The notes below the pieces were generated by a model that worked only from the letters and a program-made list of their open reading frames with translations, was not told where the DNA came from and made no database searches. From the NCBI RefSeq assembly GCF_000025005.1, contig NC_013525.1, positions 1,065,501 to 1,129,500 on the forward strand: DNA of 64,000 nucleotides, in the 5' to 3' direction. Below are positions 37,413 through 46,031 of this stretch, in pieces. Both the position numbers and the translations under genes were made by a program. Within the stretch, counting starts at the first letter, position 1. Every line of letters starts with the position of its first letter. This DNA is from Thermobaculum terrenum ATCC BAA-798. GTDB taxonomy: Bacteria > Chloroflexota > Chloroflexia > Thermobaculales > Thermobaculaceae.

Positions 37413-39266
37413 CTAAGGTTTTATGGGAAGAGTGAAGTAGAAAGTTGCCCCTTGGCCAGGAGTACTATCTACCCAGATTTTACCTCCGTGCTGTTCAACC
37501 AAAGATTTTGCTATCGCTAGACCAAGCCCTGTTCCTTTTGTTGCTGCTTGGGGATTCATGATCGGCTGGTAAAAGCGCTCAAAGATGCGATCCATGTCCT
37601 CTTCAGAGATACCTGGACCAGTATCGCTAACGCTGAAAAGCACGTGATCCCCCTGGTTTCTTACCCTAACGATCACCTTTCCCCCAGGAGGGGTAAACTT
37701 TATCGCATTACCTACGAGGTTAATCAGTACTTGTTCTACTCTTCTCCCATCTGCCTCGATTTTGGGAATCTTCTTGTCGGATAGGAAAGCTAATTCTATG
37801 TTTTGTTCCGCTGCTAATCCTGAGAGCTGAGAGACAACCTGTTTGGCTATGATCTCAGGTAATACTTTACTCTTGTGTAATGTAAAGGTCCCGGCATCCA
37901 TCCTAGATAGATCCAAGATGTCGCTAACCAGTTGCACTAGATGTCTTGAGCTTGCCTGTATGTACTCAAGGAACTCTCTTTGTCTATCCGATAGAGGGCC
38001 GGTAGCGCCACTGAGTATGACGTTAGCAAATCCTAGTACGGAGTTAAGAGGGGTTCTGAGCTCATGAGAAACCATAGATATAAAGTTACTCTTAGCTCTA
38101 TCAAGTTCTCTCTGCTCAGTGACATCTCTCATAGTAATAATTTTTTGGTTGTCATTGGGATTCTCTGGCTCGAGTTTTCTAACCTCCAACTCTCTAATGC
38201 CTATAGAAGTCTCAATTCTAATGATGCTAGGAGAATCTAGATTTAGAATCTCGTCTATTCCGACGTCACATATCTTATCGAGATCCTGCAGATGTTCGCC
38301 CAACTGATCTATTCCCAGCAGCTTTTTACCGGCAGGGTTTACCTGGATTAGCCTGTTATCTGAGAAGACGAGGATGGCATCTGAGCTAGCGTTGAATATG
38401 AGGTTTTTCTTCTCCGTTTCTAGCTCTATCCTATGAACTTGAAGGTATTTGTTAACCCATACATAGAGGTGCGGCAGTAGTAGTTCAACAACTTCTAACA
38501 ACTCCATATATATCGGGCTAGATGCAGACACGCTATCGACCAGTACGTATATGGTCCCAATGCTGTCTTGAGAGGCATTTTTCTTAGATATGGGAAAAGA
38601 CTTCAGGATGTTCCCAAGTACTTGGGCATCTTTAGCATCCGCTATGATCTTGGGTATATCTTCATTTTCAGGATAGTAAACTATTGTCTCTTGAGAAGGA
38701 ATATTGATTGCAAGTGCTAAGTGTTCGCCGAATTCAACAAGCTTCTCATATAGTTTTACCAATAGTTGCTTTGGATCCGAGGCTTCGTTCAGAGCTAATA
38801 CGATCTCGAGCAAACGAGATCGTAAGCAATGTTCTCTGTCCAAGTCCAGGAGCTTTTGTAGTATAGCCTCTAGGCTGTTAGGTGAGATTGGTAAAGAATT
38901 GGCTTTCTCACTGAGAAGCACTACATATTTGTCTTTGCCTAAAGTAACTAACATGTTACTTGTATTATCTATGACGTGTGCGCTCTTGATGGTGGGTGCC
39001 TTTTGCCTGGAGTGATAAAAGATATCCCTAGCAAGTTTATCCAGGTCTCGGTCTTGTATTTGACCTCTAAGCTCAGCTGGAACTCTTATTGAAATTCCTT
39101 CCTTGTTCCTCTCCATGATAGTAAACCCCTTGAATCCGAGGGTATTACATATCTGTAAAATCGTCTCATATACTTTCGTACCAGTATTGATTTCCACAAC
39201 GTCTATGAAATATTCATGAATTATCTGGTTGTATTCATTGTTGTAGTTGTCACTATCTATGCACAT
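37413..39266 (-). CDS. Cytoplasmic PAS histidine kinase
   Basis: The start is set at ATG 39266 (a TTG at 39308 is possible, but neither has a good ribosome site). The 617-residue product has no membrane helix. About residues 1-280 hold two GAF-like sensory regions of low similarity, then a PAS domain (about 290-385: NASSDAILVFSDNRLIQVNPAGKKLLG), HisKA with V-S-H-E-L-R-T-P-L-N-S-V (about 400) and HATPase with N-L-V-G-N-A-I-K-F-T, DTGPGI and GTGLGLAI. It is convergent with, and may pair with, the lone receiver one base away. Confidence 0.92.
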   Translation of the reverse strand: MCIDSDNYNNEYNQIIHEYFIDVVEINTGTKVYETILQICNTLGFKGFTIMERNKEGISIRVPAELRGQIQDRDLDKLARDIFYHSRQKAPTIKSAHVIDNTSNMLVTLGKDKYVVLLSEKANSLPISPNSLEAILQKLLDLDREHCLRSRLLEIVLALNEASDPKQLLVKLYEKLVEFGEHLALAINIPSQETIVYYPENEDIPKIIADAKDAQVLGNILKSFPISKKNASQDSIGTIYVLVDSVSASSPIYMELLEVVELLLPHLYVWVNKYLQVHRIELETEKKNLIFNASSDAILVFSDNRLIQVNPAGKKLLGIDQLGEHLQDLDKICDVGIDEILNLDSPSIIRIETSIGIRELEVRKLEPENPNDNQKIITMRDVTEQRELDRAKSNFISMVSHELRTPLNSVLGFANVILSGATGPLSDRQREFLEYIQASSRHLVQLVSDILDLSRMDAGTFTLHKSKVLPEIIAKQVVSQLSGLAAEQNIELAFLSDKKIPKIEADGRRVEQVLINLVGNAIKFTPPGGKVIVRVRNQGDHVLFSVSDTGPGISEEDMDRIFERFYQPIMNPQAATKGTGLGLAIAKSLVEQHGGKIWVDSTPGQGATFYFTLPIKP

Positions 39267-39697
39267 ATAAATCTCGGACAATTTAACAAGAGCTGTAGTT
39301 GTATACAACGCTTTGAGAGAAGTATATGAGCTAGCTAGGTTTGATGGGTATGTTACTTTAGTACTATATGTTTTGCCCCCTCCTGCATATTAGTCATTGA
39401 TATTGTTAGCTAGATTTTGAGATTCTCTTCTGTTGCTAAGTGGTAACTCACTAGAAACTTAATATTCAATAGTTTTGTAGCAGAAGTGAGTTATAACTTT
39501 GTTAGCAAAGCTGCGATTTATTAGATAAAGATATTGCGCTCGTACATCTTAATACGGGAAAAAGCTCTTATACCGGAAAGATCTGTGAGAGGATTATTGG
39601 ATCGTAGATGTAGATAGCTGTGATAACGAAGAAGGTCTTTGTTTGGCTCTATTAATTCCTGAAAAACGTCTGGAATAGGTGCTAGCTGAGTAGTCGC
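39267..39697. other. Gene-free gap between histidine kinase and recJ
   Basis: About 430 bases without a convincing coding frame. It holds the likely kinase promoter region (no strong hexamers identified), a palindrome GTTGTATACAAC at 39298-39309, and the long inverted repeat listed separately at 39432-39508. The rest is AT-rich with no recognised RNA or binding site. Confidence 0.7.
39432..39508. repeat. Long imperfect inverted repeat (stem-loop or decayed element)
   Basis: Outer arms TTGCTAA (39433-39439) and TTAGCAA (39502-39508), middle arms GTAACTCACT (39443-39452) and AGTGAGTTAT (39485-39494, 9 of 10 paired), and inner arms AAACT/AGTTT around an AT-rich loop. Together they can fold into one long hairpin of about 77 bases with internal loops. 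Confidence 0.75.
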
Positions 39698-41392
39698 TTA
39701 AGCTAAGAACAAGTGGATGAGCTTGAAGCGCAGCAGCCTGTAGCTACCACATCTATCCAGTAGTGGTGCAACAATCATACTAGCTGTATTTGCTCTAATA
39801 GCTTCCCTATAGTAGCTGCCTGCTCCAAATCCAAGTACCTCGATCCTTCTACCACTTGCTCCTTCTATCTCGAATTTGAGATGTGAGAACTCGCTACCTA
39901 CTAACTGAATATTATGCATCTGGACATCGCTTATACCAAACCTGGGCTCGGGATTCCCCTGACCAAATGGTGCCATCCTGCAAAGCAGGTTCGAGAGATC
40001 TTCATTTATGTCTTGGGGAGATACCTCTATATCCACCTCGGGTAGATCCTCAATAGCGCTAATGTTAGGTATCTCGGCATCTAAATGGTGGTGTACGTCC
40101 TGAAGATCCGATACTTTGCATGTGAATCCAGCAGCATGTGAGTGGCCCCCGAACTCTAGCATCAGGGAAGAGCAGTTGTTAAGAGGAATCATAATATCCT
40201 TGCCAGTGATTGATCGCACGCTTGCCCTGGCCTTATCTCCTGATATGCTAGCAACTATTACAGGTTTGCCGTACTCACGCACAAGTTGTGCAGCGATGAT
40301 ACCTAATAGTGCTGGTGACCAACCATCCTTAGCGACGGTGATTATATTACCGTTGAGGGCTGTGCCACTTTCTATCATCTCCCTAGCTTCAACTAGCATG
40401 CTATCGGTAGTTGCCTTCCGAAGTGCGTTTAGTTTTTCGAGGTGCATCGATATCTTGAAGGCGTCCAATGCGTCGTCTGTAAGTAGAAGCTTCAGGGCTA
40501 CCTTTGCGTGAGACATTCTGCCTGCTGAGTTGAGCCTGGGAACTATCTTGAACGCTAGATCTGCTTCATTTACAAAAGAGGAGATTATGCCGCTTCGCTG
40601 AAAGAGAGCCCTCAATCCTACTAGCGGGACAGTTCGCATTGACTGTAGTCCCGCTTTCACCAATAACCGGTTCTCGCCAGTTAGGGGAGCAACGTCACCT
40701 ATGGTACCAAGTGCTGCTAACTGTATCAGTGGATGAACCTTTATTCTTTTGCGAATAGGGCTTTTGTATACTATAGCTCTTAGAAAGGAATAAGCTACAC
40801 CGGCGCCTGTATGCTCTCTATAAGGATAGTTTCCCGTCTGCCTAATCGGGTTTACTACTGGGACTGGGAAGTCTATTTCCGAGGTTGTGGTGTGATGGTC
40901 GGTAATGATTACTCTTAGCCCTAGAGATTTCGCGTACTCAACCTCTTCTACATTGCTAGCACCACAGTCTACCGTTACTAAGGTCTTACAGCCCTTTTCT
41001 GCAATCGTAGCAATAGCATCTTTGTTAAGCCCAAATCCTTCGTCAATTCTATGTGGTATATAAAACTTGGGTGTAACGCCGAGCTGCTTCAATCCCCTTC
41101 CTAGAATGGCACTAGCGGTCACACCATCGACATCATAGTCACCATATATCCAGATATCCTCATTATTGTTTATAGCTTTGAGGATTTCGAATGCAGCTTG
41201 CTCCGCATCGGGAAGTTCTAATGGGTTTCCAAGTAAGTCTCCAAGTTGGTAGAGGGGATTCTCAACGAAAAACAGATCCCGATCATGTACAGATACCAAC
41301 CCCCTGCTCAGTAGCAGCCTCTCAGTTGCTGGCAGAGAGTTATCACCTGACCACTTCACTCGCCAATGCTTAGTAGTTGACTGTATAGACAT
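39698..41392 (-). CDS. recJ: Single-stranded-DNA-specific exonuclease RecJ
   Basis: A 564-residue DHH-superfamily 5'-3' exonuclease acting on single strands in RecFOR recombination and mismatch repair. Motifs: D-Y-D-V-D-G-V (I, about 82-88), V-T-V-D-C-G (II), I-T-D-H-H (III), P-V-V-N-P and the DHHA1 motif G-G-H-S-H-A-A-G-F (about 417-425). Its length is close to the bacterial norm. Confidence 0.96.
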   Translation of the reverse strand: MSIQSTTKHWRVKWSGDNSLPATERLLLSRGLVSVHDRDLFFVENPLYQLGDLLGNPLELPDAEQAAFEILKAINNNEDIWIYGDYDVDGVTASAILGRGLKQLGVTPKFYIPHRIDEGFGLNKDAIATIAEKGCKTLVTVDCGASNVEEVEYAKSLGLRVIITDHHTTTSEIDFPVPVVNPIRQTGNYPYREHTGAGVAYSFLRAIVYKSPIRKRIKVHPLIQLAALGTIGDVAPLTGENRLLVKAGLQSMRTVPLVGLRALFQRSGIISSFVNEADLAFKIVPRLNSAGRMSHAKVALKLLLTDDALDAFKISMHLEKLNALRKATTDSMLVEAREMIESGTALNGNIITVAKDGWSPALLGIIAAQLVREYGKPVIVASISGDKARASVRSITGKDIMIPLNNCSSLMLEFGGHSHAAGFTCKVSDLQDVHHHLDAEIPNISAIEDLPEVDIEVSPQDINEDLSNLLCRMAPFGQGNPEPRFGISDVQMHNIQLVGSEFSHLKFEIEGASGRRIEVLGFGAGSYYREAIRANTASMIVAPLLDRCGSYRLLRFKLIHLFLA

Positions 41393-41511
41393 ACATTAGA
41401 TGCTAGCAGACTTTTAGACTCGTTCCAAGCATGACTTCGAGTGTCCGAATTAGGTAACATAAATATTGTATGGAGTGATTGTATAAAGATGAAAGGTTTG
41501 CTAGGAGAGAG

Positions 41512-42579
41512 ATGGCTACTGTAGTAGTTGCAATGAGCGGAGGTGTCGACAGCTCTGTCGCTGCAGCTATGCTGCGCGATCAGGGTTATGATGTTATCGG
41601 CGTTAACCTCCGTCTGTATTCAAAAGAGGACTCGCAGGCATACAGTTTGAACAAACAGTGCTGCACGCTGGATTCTATGAGAGATGCCGAGGCAGTGTGC
41701 AGGAAGTTAGGCATACCCTTTTATGCTCTCAATATGGAGAGGGAGTTTACAAGGGATGTAGTAGATTACTTCGTGAGTGAGTATCTGCAGGGTAAAACTC
41801 CTAACCCATGCTTAGCATGCAATGCTCATATTAAGTTTCACCATCTCTTTGAGAGGGCTATGGCCCTTGGAGCTGACTATATAGCTACCGGCCACTATGC
41901 GCGTCTTCGTAGAACTGAGAGCGGAGTTAAGCTCCTTACCGGGGTAGATGCAGCTAAGGATCAGAGCTATACCCTCTATATGCTCTCTCAAAGAGAGCTT
42001 GAGCGGACGCTTTTGCCCATTGGTGAACAGACTAAGGCTGAAACCAGGGAGTTGGCCAGGAAGTATGGGTTGGTAACGGCCAATAAGCCTGAGAGTCAAG
42101 ATATATGCTTTATTCCTAGCGGAGATTACAGAGCATTTGTCAGGCGCTTAGCTCCCCATGCTGAGTCCCCCGGCCCAATAGTTGATACAAGTGGTCGGCA
42201 GCTGGGGGTCCACCACGGCGTGGCTTTCTATACTATTGGGCAGAGGAAAGGCTTGGGAATAACCGTAGGCAAGCCTATGTATGTTGTTAGACTTGACCCT
42301 GAAAAGAACATGGTGGTTGTGGGTACCAAAGAAGAGTTGAGTTCGCGTGAGATAAGGTTGTGCGATGTCAACTACATAGATGGTTCTCCGAGAACGGAAG
42401 CTTTTGAGTGTGAGGTGAAGCTCAGATATCGCGGTGCTAGTATCCCTGCCATCGTGCACCCAGAAGACGATAGGTCCGTAAGGGTGGAACTTTTGGGGCC
42501 GGGTAATGTGGCACCAGGTCAAGCTGTGGTATTCTATCAGGGTGAAGAGGTTCTGGGAGGGGGGAAGGCAACTTCCTGA
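41512..42579 (+). CDS. mnmA: tRNA-specific 2-thiouridylase MnmA
   Basis: The start is set at ATG 41512 after AGGAG, giving the family N-terminus ATVVVAMSGGVDSS (PP-loop). An in-frame TTG at 41479 would add 11 residues. The 355-residue enzyme adds sulphur to U34 of tRNA Lys, Glu and Gln. Both catalytic cysteines are present in N-P-C-L-A-C-N (about 101-104) and Q-D-I-C-F-I-P (about 200). Its divergent neighbour is recJ. Confidence 0.96.
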   Translation: MATVVVAMSGGVDSSVAAAMLRDQGYDVIGVNLRLYSKEDSQAYSLNKQCCTLDSMRDAEAVCRKLGIPFYALNMEREFTRDVVDYFVSEYLQGKTPNPCLACNAHIKFHHLFERAMALGADYIATGHYARLRRTESGVKLLTGVDAAKDQSYTLYMLSQRELERTLLPIGEQTKAETRELARKYGLVTANKPESQDICFIPSGDYRAFVRRLAPHAESPGPIVDTSGRQLGVHHGVAFYTIGQRKGLGITVGKPMYVVRLDPEKNMVVVGTKEELSSREIRLCDVNYIDGSPRTEAFECEVKLRYRGASIPAIVHPEDDRSVRVELLGPGNVAPGQAVVFYQGEEVLGGGKATS

Positions 42580-42672
42580 TTTTGTCTTGGCGTGAAGATT
42601 GCTACACGCCACATTTAGAGCCATTTTATGGTTATACTCTTCACTTAGGAAATCAAACACGGAGGGAATCTT

Positions 42673-43044
42673 TTGAAGAGAGCCTTTCTTGCTATAGGTA
42701 TAGGTTTGCTTGTGTTGATTCTTATCATCGTCCTGATAGGAGTTATCTTTACCCCTACGCTAGCCCAGTGGAGAGATATCGTTATTATTGCATTGGGCTT
42801 CTTCCTATTACTTTGGGCCATACTCATGGTAGGTCTGACGATCGTCCTTATCGCATTATTTGCGCTTATTAGGGAAAAAATTGGCCCTATACTCGATAAG
42901 GCTAACTCGAGTGCTGAGACAGTAAGGGGTACCACCGCTTTTGTAGGAGAGAGGATAACCGCCCCACTTATCAAGGTGTCAGCAGCTGCTGCTGGAGCTA
43001 GGGCCGCAGTTCAGGCTTTTATGAGGAGAGGTAATGGCAAATAA
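42673..43044 (+). CDS. Small membrane protein with two helices and amphipathic tail
   Basis: A 123-residue protein starting at TTG six bases after GGAGGG. Two membrane helices (about 5-27 and 36-65) are joined by a short T-L-A-Q-W-R loop; an amphipathic C-terminal part contains ANSSAETVRGTTAFVGERI, as in proteins that resemble DUF948/YtxH-associated envelope proteins. The next gene, a YtxH-like protein, overlaps its 3' end by 11 bases. Function unknown; an envelope stress role is a guess. Confidence 0.8.
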   Translation: MKRAFLAIGIGLLVLILIIVLIGVIFTPTLAQWRDIVIIALGFFLLLWAILMVGLTIVLIALFALIREKIGPILDKANSSAETVRGTTAFVGERITAPLIKVSAAAAGARAAVQAFMRRGNGK

Positions 43045-43210
43045 GGAGAGTAAGAACCAGATAGTAATAATTAGAAAGGATCCAGAAAGTGGTTTGATCC
43101 CAGGGTTTATCTTGGGCTTACTGGCGGGAGTTATAGTGGGACTACTACAGGCACCTTCATCCGGAAGAGACCTTAGAGAAAAGCTATTGTCAAGAGTCAG
43201 GAGAGGGTAG
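43034..43210 (+). CDS. YtxH-like small membrane protein (58 residues)
   Basis: An uninterrupted frame from ATG 43034 to TAG 43210, too short for most gene finders. It overlaps the preceding gene by 11 bases, with AGGAGAGG just ahead of its ATG. The basic head (KESKNQIVIIRK) precedes one helix with the YtxH pattern G-x-x-x-G-x-x-x-G-L-L-x-A-P-S-S-G-x-x-x-R-E-K. YtxH-like proteins occur in gas-vesicle and general-stress loci of Bacillus; the role is unproven. The gene end lies inside a strong stem-loop. Confidence 0.85.
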   Translation: MANKESKNQIVIIRKDPESGLIPGFILGLLAGVIVGLLQAPSSGRDLREKLLSRVRRG

Positions 43211-43227
43211 ATCCTTTCTCCTGACTC
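43194..43227 (+). terminator. Stem-loop at end of the small-membrane-protein operon
   Basis: About 14 paired bases (GAGTCAGGAGAGGG with CCTTTCTCCTGACTC, including two G-U pairs) surround the YtxH-like stop codon. No T run follows, so it may be a weak terminator or an mRNA 3' stabiliser. Confidence 0.5.
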
Positions 43228-43323
43228 CACACCTAGACCGTCTAAGTTAAACTACTTTTATTGTCCCTACATATTCGGTCACTATTACCTCTATTATCTC
43301 CACGAGGAATTTAGTTTCAGATC

Positions 43324-43668
43324 TTGATAAGCATGTTTTGGATTAAGATATTCGTTTCTTCTCTACCATCGATATTTAAAGAGTTGCTGGACCTGGCATA
43401 TTATTCTTTTAAGACTGGGGATAAGTCGACTGGCTTTTCTGCTCTGATGTGGCTGGGTACCACTATTGGTTCTTTCCTGTTCGTTCTCTATGCGCTTAGA
43501 TGCTTACTTACAGGACGTCCTGTAAGTATCTACGGCTTGTTCTTGGTTGTAGCATTGCCCGTTTCTATGTGGCTTTTCTGTCAAATTGCTTACTTCTTAA
43601 GGTTGATGCTTGTTCGTCTCCTATCGGTTAGTGAGCCGGAGGAGCTTTCAGAGGAAACCTGGCTCTAG
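43324..43668 (+). CDS. Small hypothetical membrane protein
   Basis: A 114-residue frame with a TTG start at 43324 (ATG at 43333 is equally possible); neither has a good ribosome site. Two hydrophobic helices (about 42-63 and 72-100) lie between an aromatic N-terminus and an acidic C-terminal tail. I do not recognise the family. Coding potential is moderate; its location between the YtxH-like gene and the glycosylation-type cluster suggests an envelope protein. Confidence 0.55.
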   Translation: MISMFWIKIFVSSLPSIFKELLDLAYYSFKTGDKSTGFSALMWLGTTIGSFLFVLYALRCLLTGRPVSIYGLFLVVALPVSMWLFCQIAYFLRLMLVRLLSVSEPEELSEETWL

Positions 43669-43756
43669 TCATAGCCACAAGTTGAAACTAGTGTAGAATT
43701 TCTTACGTCCTTTACTAGGATTACATACAAAGGGAGATCAGGGCAGCCACTCTTTT

Positions 43757-46030
43757 ATGATGACTTCATCCGTAAGTACCGAAACGAGCCCGTCTAAAGA
43801 GCTCGAGATCAAATCCCAGTTAAGTAGATGGGAGCTGGCTCTCTATGTGCTTTTCACTCTAATTGCAGCTCTTACGAGATTCTGGGATCTGGGCAGTCGT
43901 GCCCTTCATCACGATGAGAGCCTGCATGCATATTTCTCGTGGTTGTACTATAAAGGTTTCGGCTATGTACATGATCCCATGATGCATGGCCCTTTCCTGT
44001 TTCATACCAACGCGATTGTATATACCCTGTTTGGCGATTCGGACTATACAGCTAGAATTGTCCCTGCACTATTTGGCACGATCTTGGTCCCTCTCCCGGT
44101 TATTCTCCGCGATCTAATCGGTAGAAGAACTGCTTTGTTAGCTTCTTTTCTGCTTCTGATATCCCCTGAGATGCTCTATTATTCGAGGTTTATACGTAAC
44201 GATATTTACGGAGCACTCTGGGGATTATTGATGTTTGCAGGACTAATTAGATGGGTTGCATCCCGCAACCCTCTATGGATGCATATTGCATGGATAAGTT
44301 GGGTTTTCCTATTCTGCGCCAAAGAGATAAGTTTTATTATTATATTCATATTTGCTTCTTTTATCTATCTGTATCTTTTGCTGGTGCATAGTAAGAAGGC
44401 CCTGATCTGGAACTTAGCAGTCCCTATAGCATGGGTATTAACAATCAAAGTTCTTCCCGAAATGCTGAACTGGGCACCGCTGCCGGCTATACCTTTTGAT
44501 CACCCCACTTTCTCTCAGTGCTTAGATTATGCTTTTGGAATGATATCCAGCCCCCAAGTGCAGCTATTCGCTTTGTTCTTGATAGTTTGGCTTGGGATCT
44601 TATTTGTGATATTGAGGAGAGATGGATTCTGGAAGAGTTTGGTTTATATCAGAAAAGGTTACGTTAGCGGCGATCCATTATCCGAAGCTATAGCATGTAT
44701 GCCTCAACCTGGTAAGCAGCTTGCAGTAATGATTGGATCTTTCATGGTAATAGCAGTGCCTCTTTATACCAGCCTCTACACAAATGTGCTGGGCGGCTTG
44801 CTAAGTGGATCCTTTGGGCAGCTGTTCTATTGGCTAGCGCAGCACGAGGAACGCCGGGGTGGACAACCATGGTTCTATTACGCTGTAATGCAGCCTCTAT
44901 ATGAGCCTATTCCTACTCTCTTTGGGCTAATAGGAATACTTTATGGAGTGTTCTGGTTGGCTAGAAAGTTCTATAAGAAGGACTCCCACATTGACCTGCC
45001 TTTCTTCATTTATATGTTTCTCGTGTATTGGGCAATCATGAGCTTTGCAATCTATAGCTGGGCAGGTGAGAAGATGCCCTGGCTTTCTCTCCACATAGCC
45101 TTGCCTTTTCTCCTGTTAGCATCCTTGGTTATTTCCCGTGTTTTATCAAATACTGAAATTTTAGCTAATGAAAGGCAGATAGGAAGATTGCTGCTGCCGA
45201 TCTCGGTACTGCTTATCATAGCTGCGTGGACTTTCATTCAGATGGCTAGCTGGACAAAGAGGGTGGTTGATGCTGCTAATCAGGTCTCAATTCCGGGTTA
45301 TAACCCGAATATCATCGGTATATCACCTCTTTATATAGGTCTTGCAGCAGCAATAATAGTCTTGATTATATCCCTTTGGTTCTTGAGATTTCGAACAACG
45401 ATGATGGTCTTAACTATTACCATACTAACGTTATGTGTCATCTACACTATCAGGTCTGCCATACAGGCTTCATATGTCTATAGTGACGTACCCAGAGAGA
45501 TGCTTATATATGTCCAGACCACTCCTAGAGTCCCTAATCTAATCAAAGCGTTTGAGTATGTTTCTGAGAAGGTCAACGGCACACCCGAGAGTGCTAGTAT
45601 TATCTACGATTCCGAGGTATCATGGCCATTCGTTTGGTATCTTAGGAACTTTCCAAATGCTAGCTATGAACCCCAGGGGCCGACTTCTGCTCCAAAGAAC
45701 GCGCAATTCGTTATAGTAGGTGTTGCTAATCAAAACAAAGTTGAGCCTTACATGAAGGGCTATACCTCGTTTGTATATCCAATGCGTTGGTGGTTTCCAG
45801 AAAGCATGTACAGAGATCTAGCACCTGAAACGAGTGGTAAAGATTCATTTGTCCATCAGCTCGGTTCTATCACCAATAACCTATGGAATCTACGTGAGCC
45901 AGAGAGGCAAGCAAAGCTATGGCGCTACTACATATATCGAGAACCTGATGGCACTTTGGATTCTTTCGATATGGTAGTTTACGTTCGCAATGATTTGCTG
46001 CCTCTATTCAACCAGGGGAGAACGCAATAG
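43757..46030 (+). CDS. TIGR03663-family polytopic membrane protein (Agl23-like, GT-C fold)
   Basis: A 757-residue protein with about twelve membrane helices. Early sequence has the GT-C-like acidic pair in H-H-D-E-S-L-H-A-Y (about 54-62) after the first helix, and a second motif H-D-P-M-M-H-G-P, then D-S-D-Y-T-A-R-I-V-P-A. These match the TIGR03663 family, which in archaea is named flippase-activity-associated Agl23. The C-terminal 150 residues form a soluble domain with Y-D-S-E-V-S-W-P-F-V-W-Y. It probably moves a sugar from a lipid donor or acts with a polymer/lipid exporter. The next gene overlaps or abuts it. Confidence 0.85.
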   Translation: MMTSSVSTETSPSKELEIKSQLSRWELALYVLFTLIAALTRFWDLGSRALHHDESLHAYFSWLYYKGFGYVHDPMMHGPFLFHTNAIVYTLFGDSDYTARIVPALFGTILVPLPVILRDLIGRRTALLASFLLLISPEMLYYSRFIRNDIYGALWGLLMFAGLIRWVASRNPLWMHIAWISWVFLFCAKEISFIIIFIFASFIYLYLLLVHSKKALIWNLAVPIAWVLTIKVLPEMLNWAPLPAIPFDHPTFSQCLDYAFGMISSPQVQLFALFLIVWLGILFVILRRDGFWKSLVYIRKGYVSGDPLSEAIACMPQPGKQLAVMIGSFMVIAVPLYTSLYTNVLGGLLSGSFGQLFYWLAQHEERRGGQPWFYYAVMQPLYEPIPTLFGLIGILYGVFWLARKFYKKDSHIDLPFFIYMFLVYWAIMSFAIYSWAGEKMPWLSLHIALPFLLLASLVISRVLSNTEILANERQIGRLLLPISVLLIIAAWTFIQMASWTKRVVDAANQVSIPGYNPNIIGISPLYIGLAAAIIVLIISLWFLRFRTTMMVLTITILTLCVIYTIRSAIQASYVYSDVPREMLIYVQTTPRVPNLIKAFEYVSEKVNGTPESASIIYDSEVSWPFVWYLRNFPNASYEPQGPTSAPKNAQFVIVGVANQNKVEPYMKGYTSFVYPMRWWFPESMYRDLAPETSGKDSFVHQLGSITNNLWNLREPERQAKLWRYYIYREPDGTLDSFDMVVYVRNDLLPLFNQGRTQ

Positions 46031-46031
46031 G

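Noticed and set aside
39298-39309. Palindrome GTTGTATACAAC as an operator
   Set aside because: Short self-complementary words are expected by chance in AT-rich gaps, and no second copy was seen.
41479-41511. TTG start of mnmA adding 11 residues
   Set aside because: The ATG at 41512 has its own AGGAG and matches the normal N-terminus.
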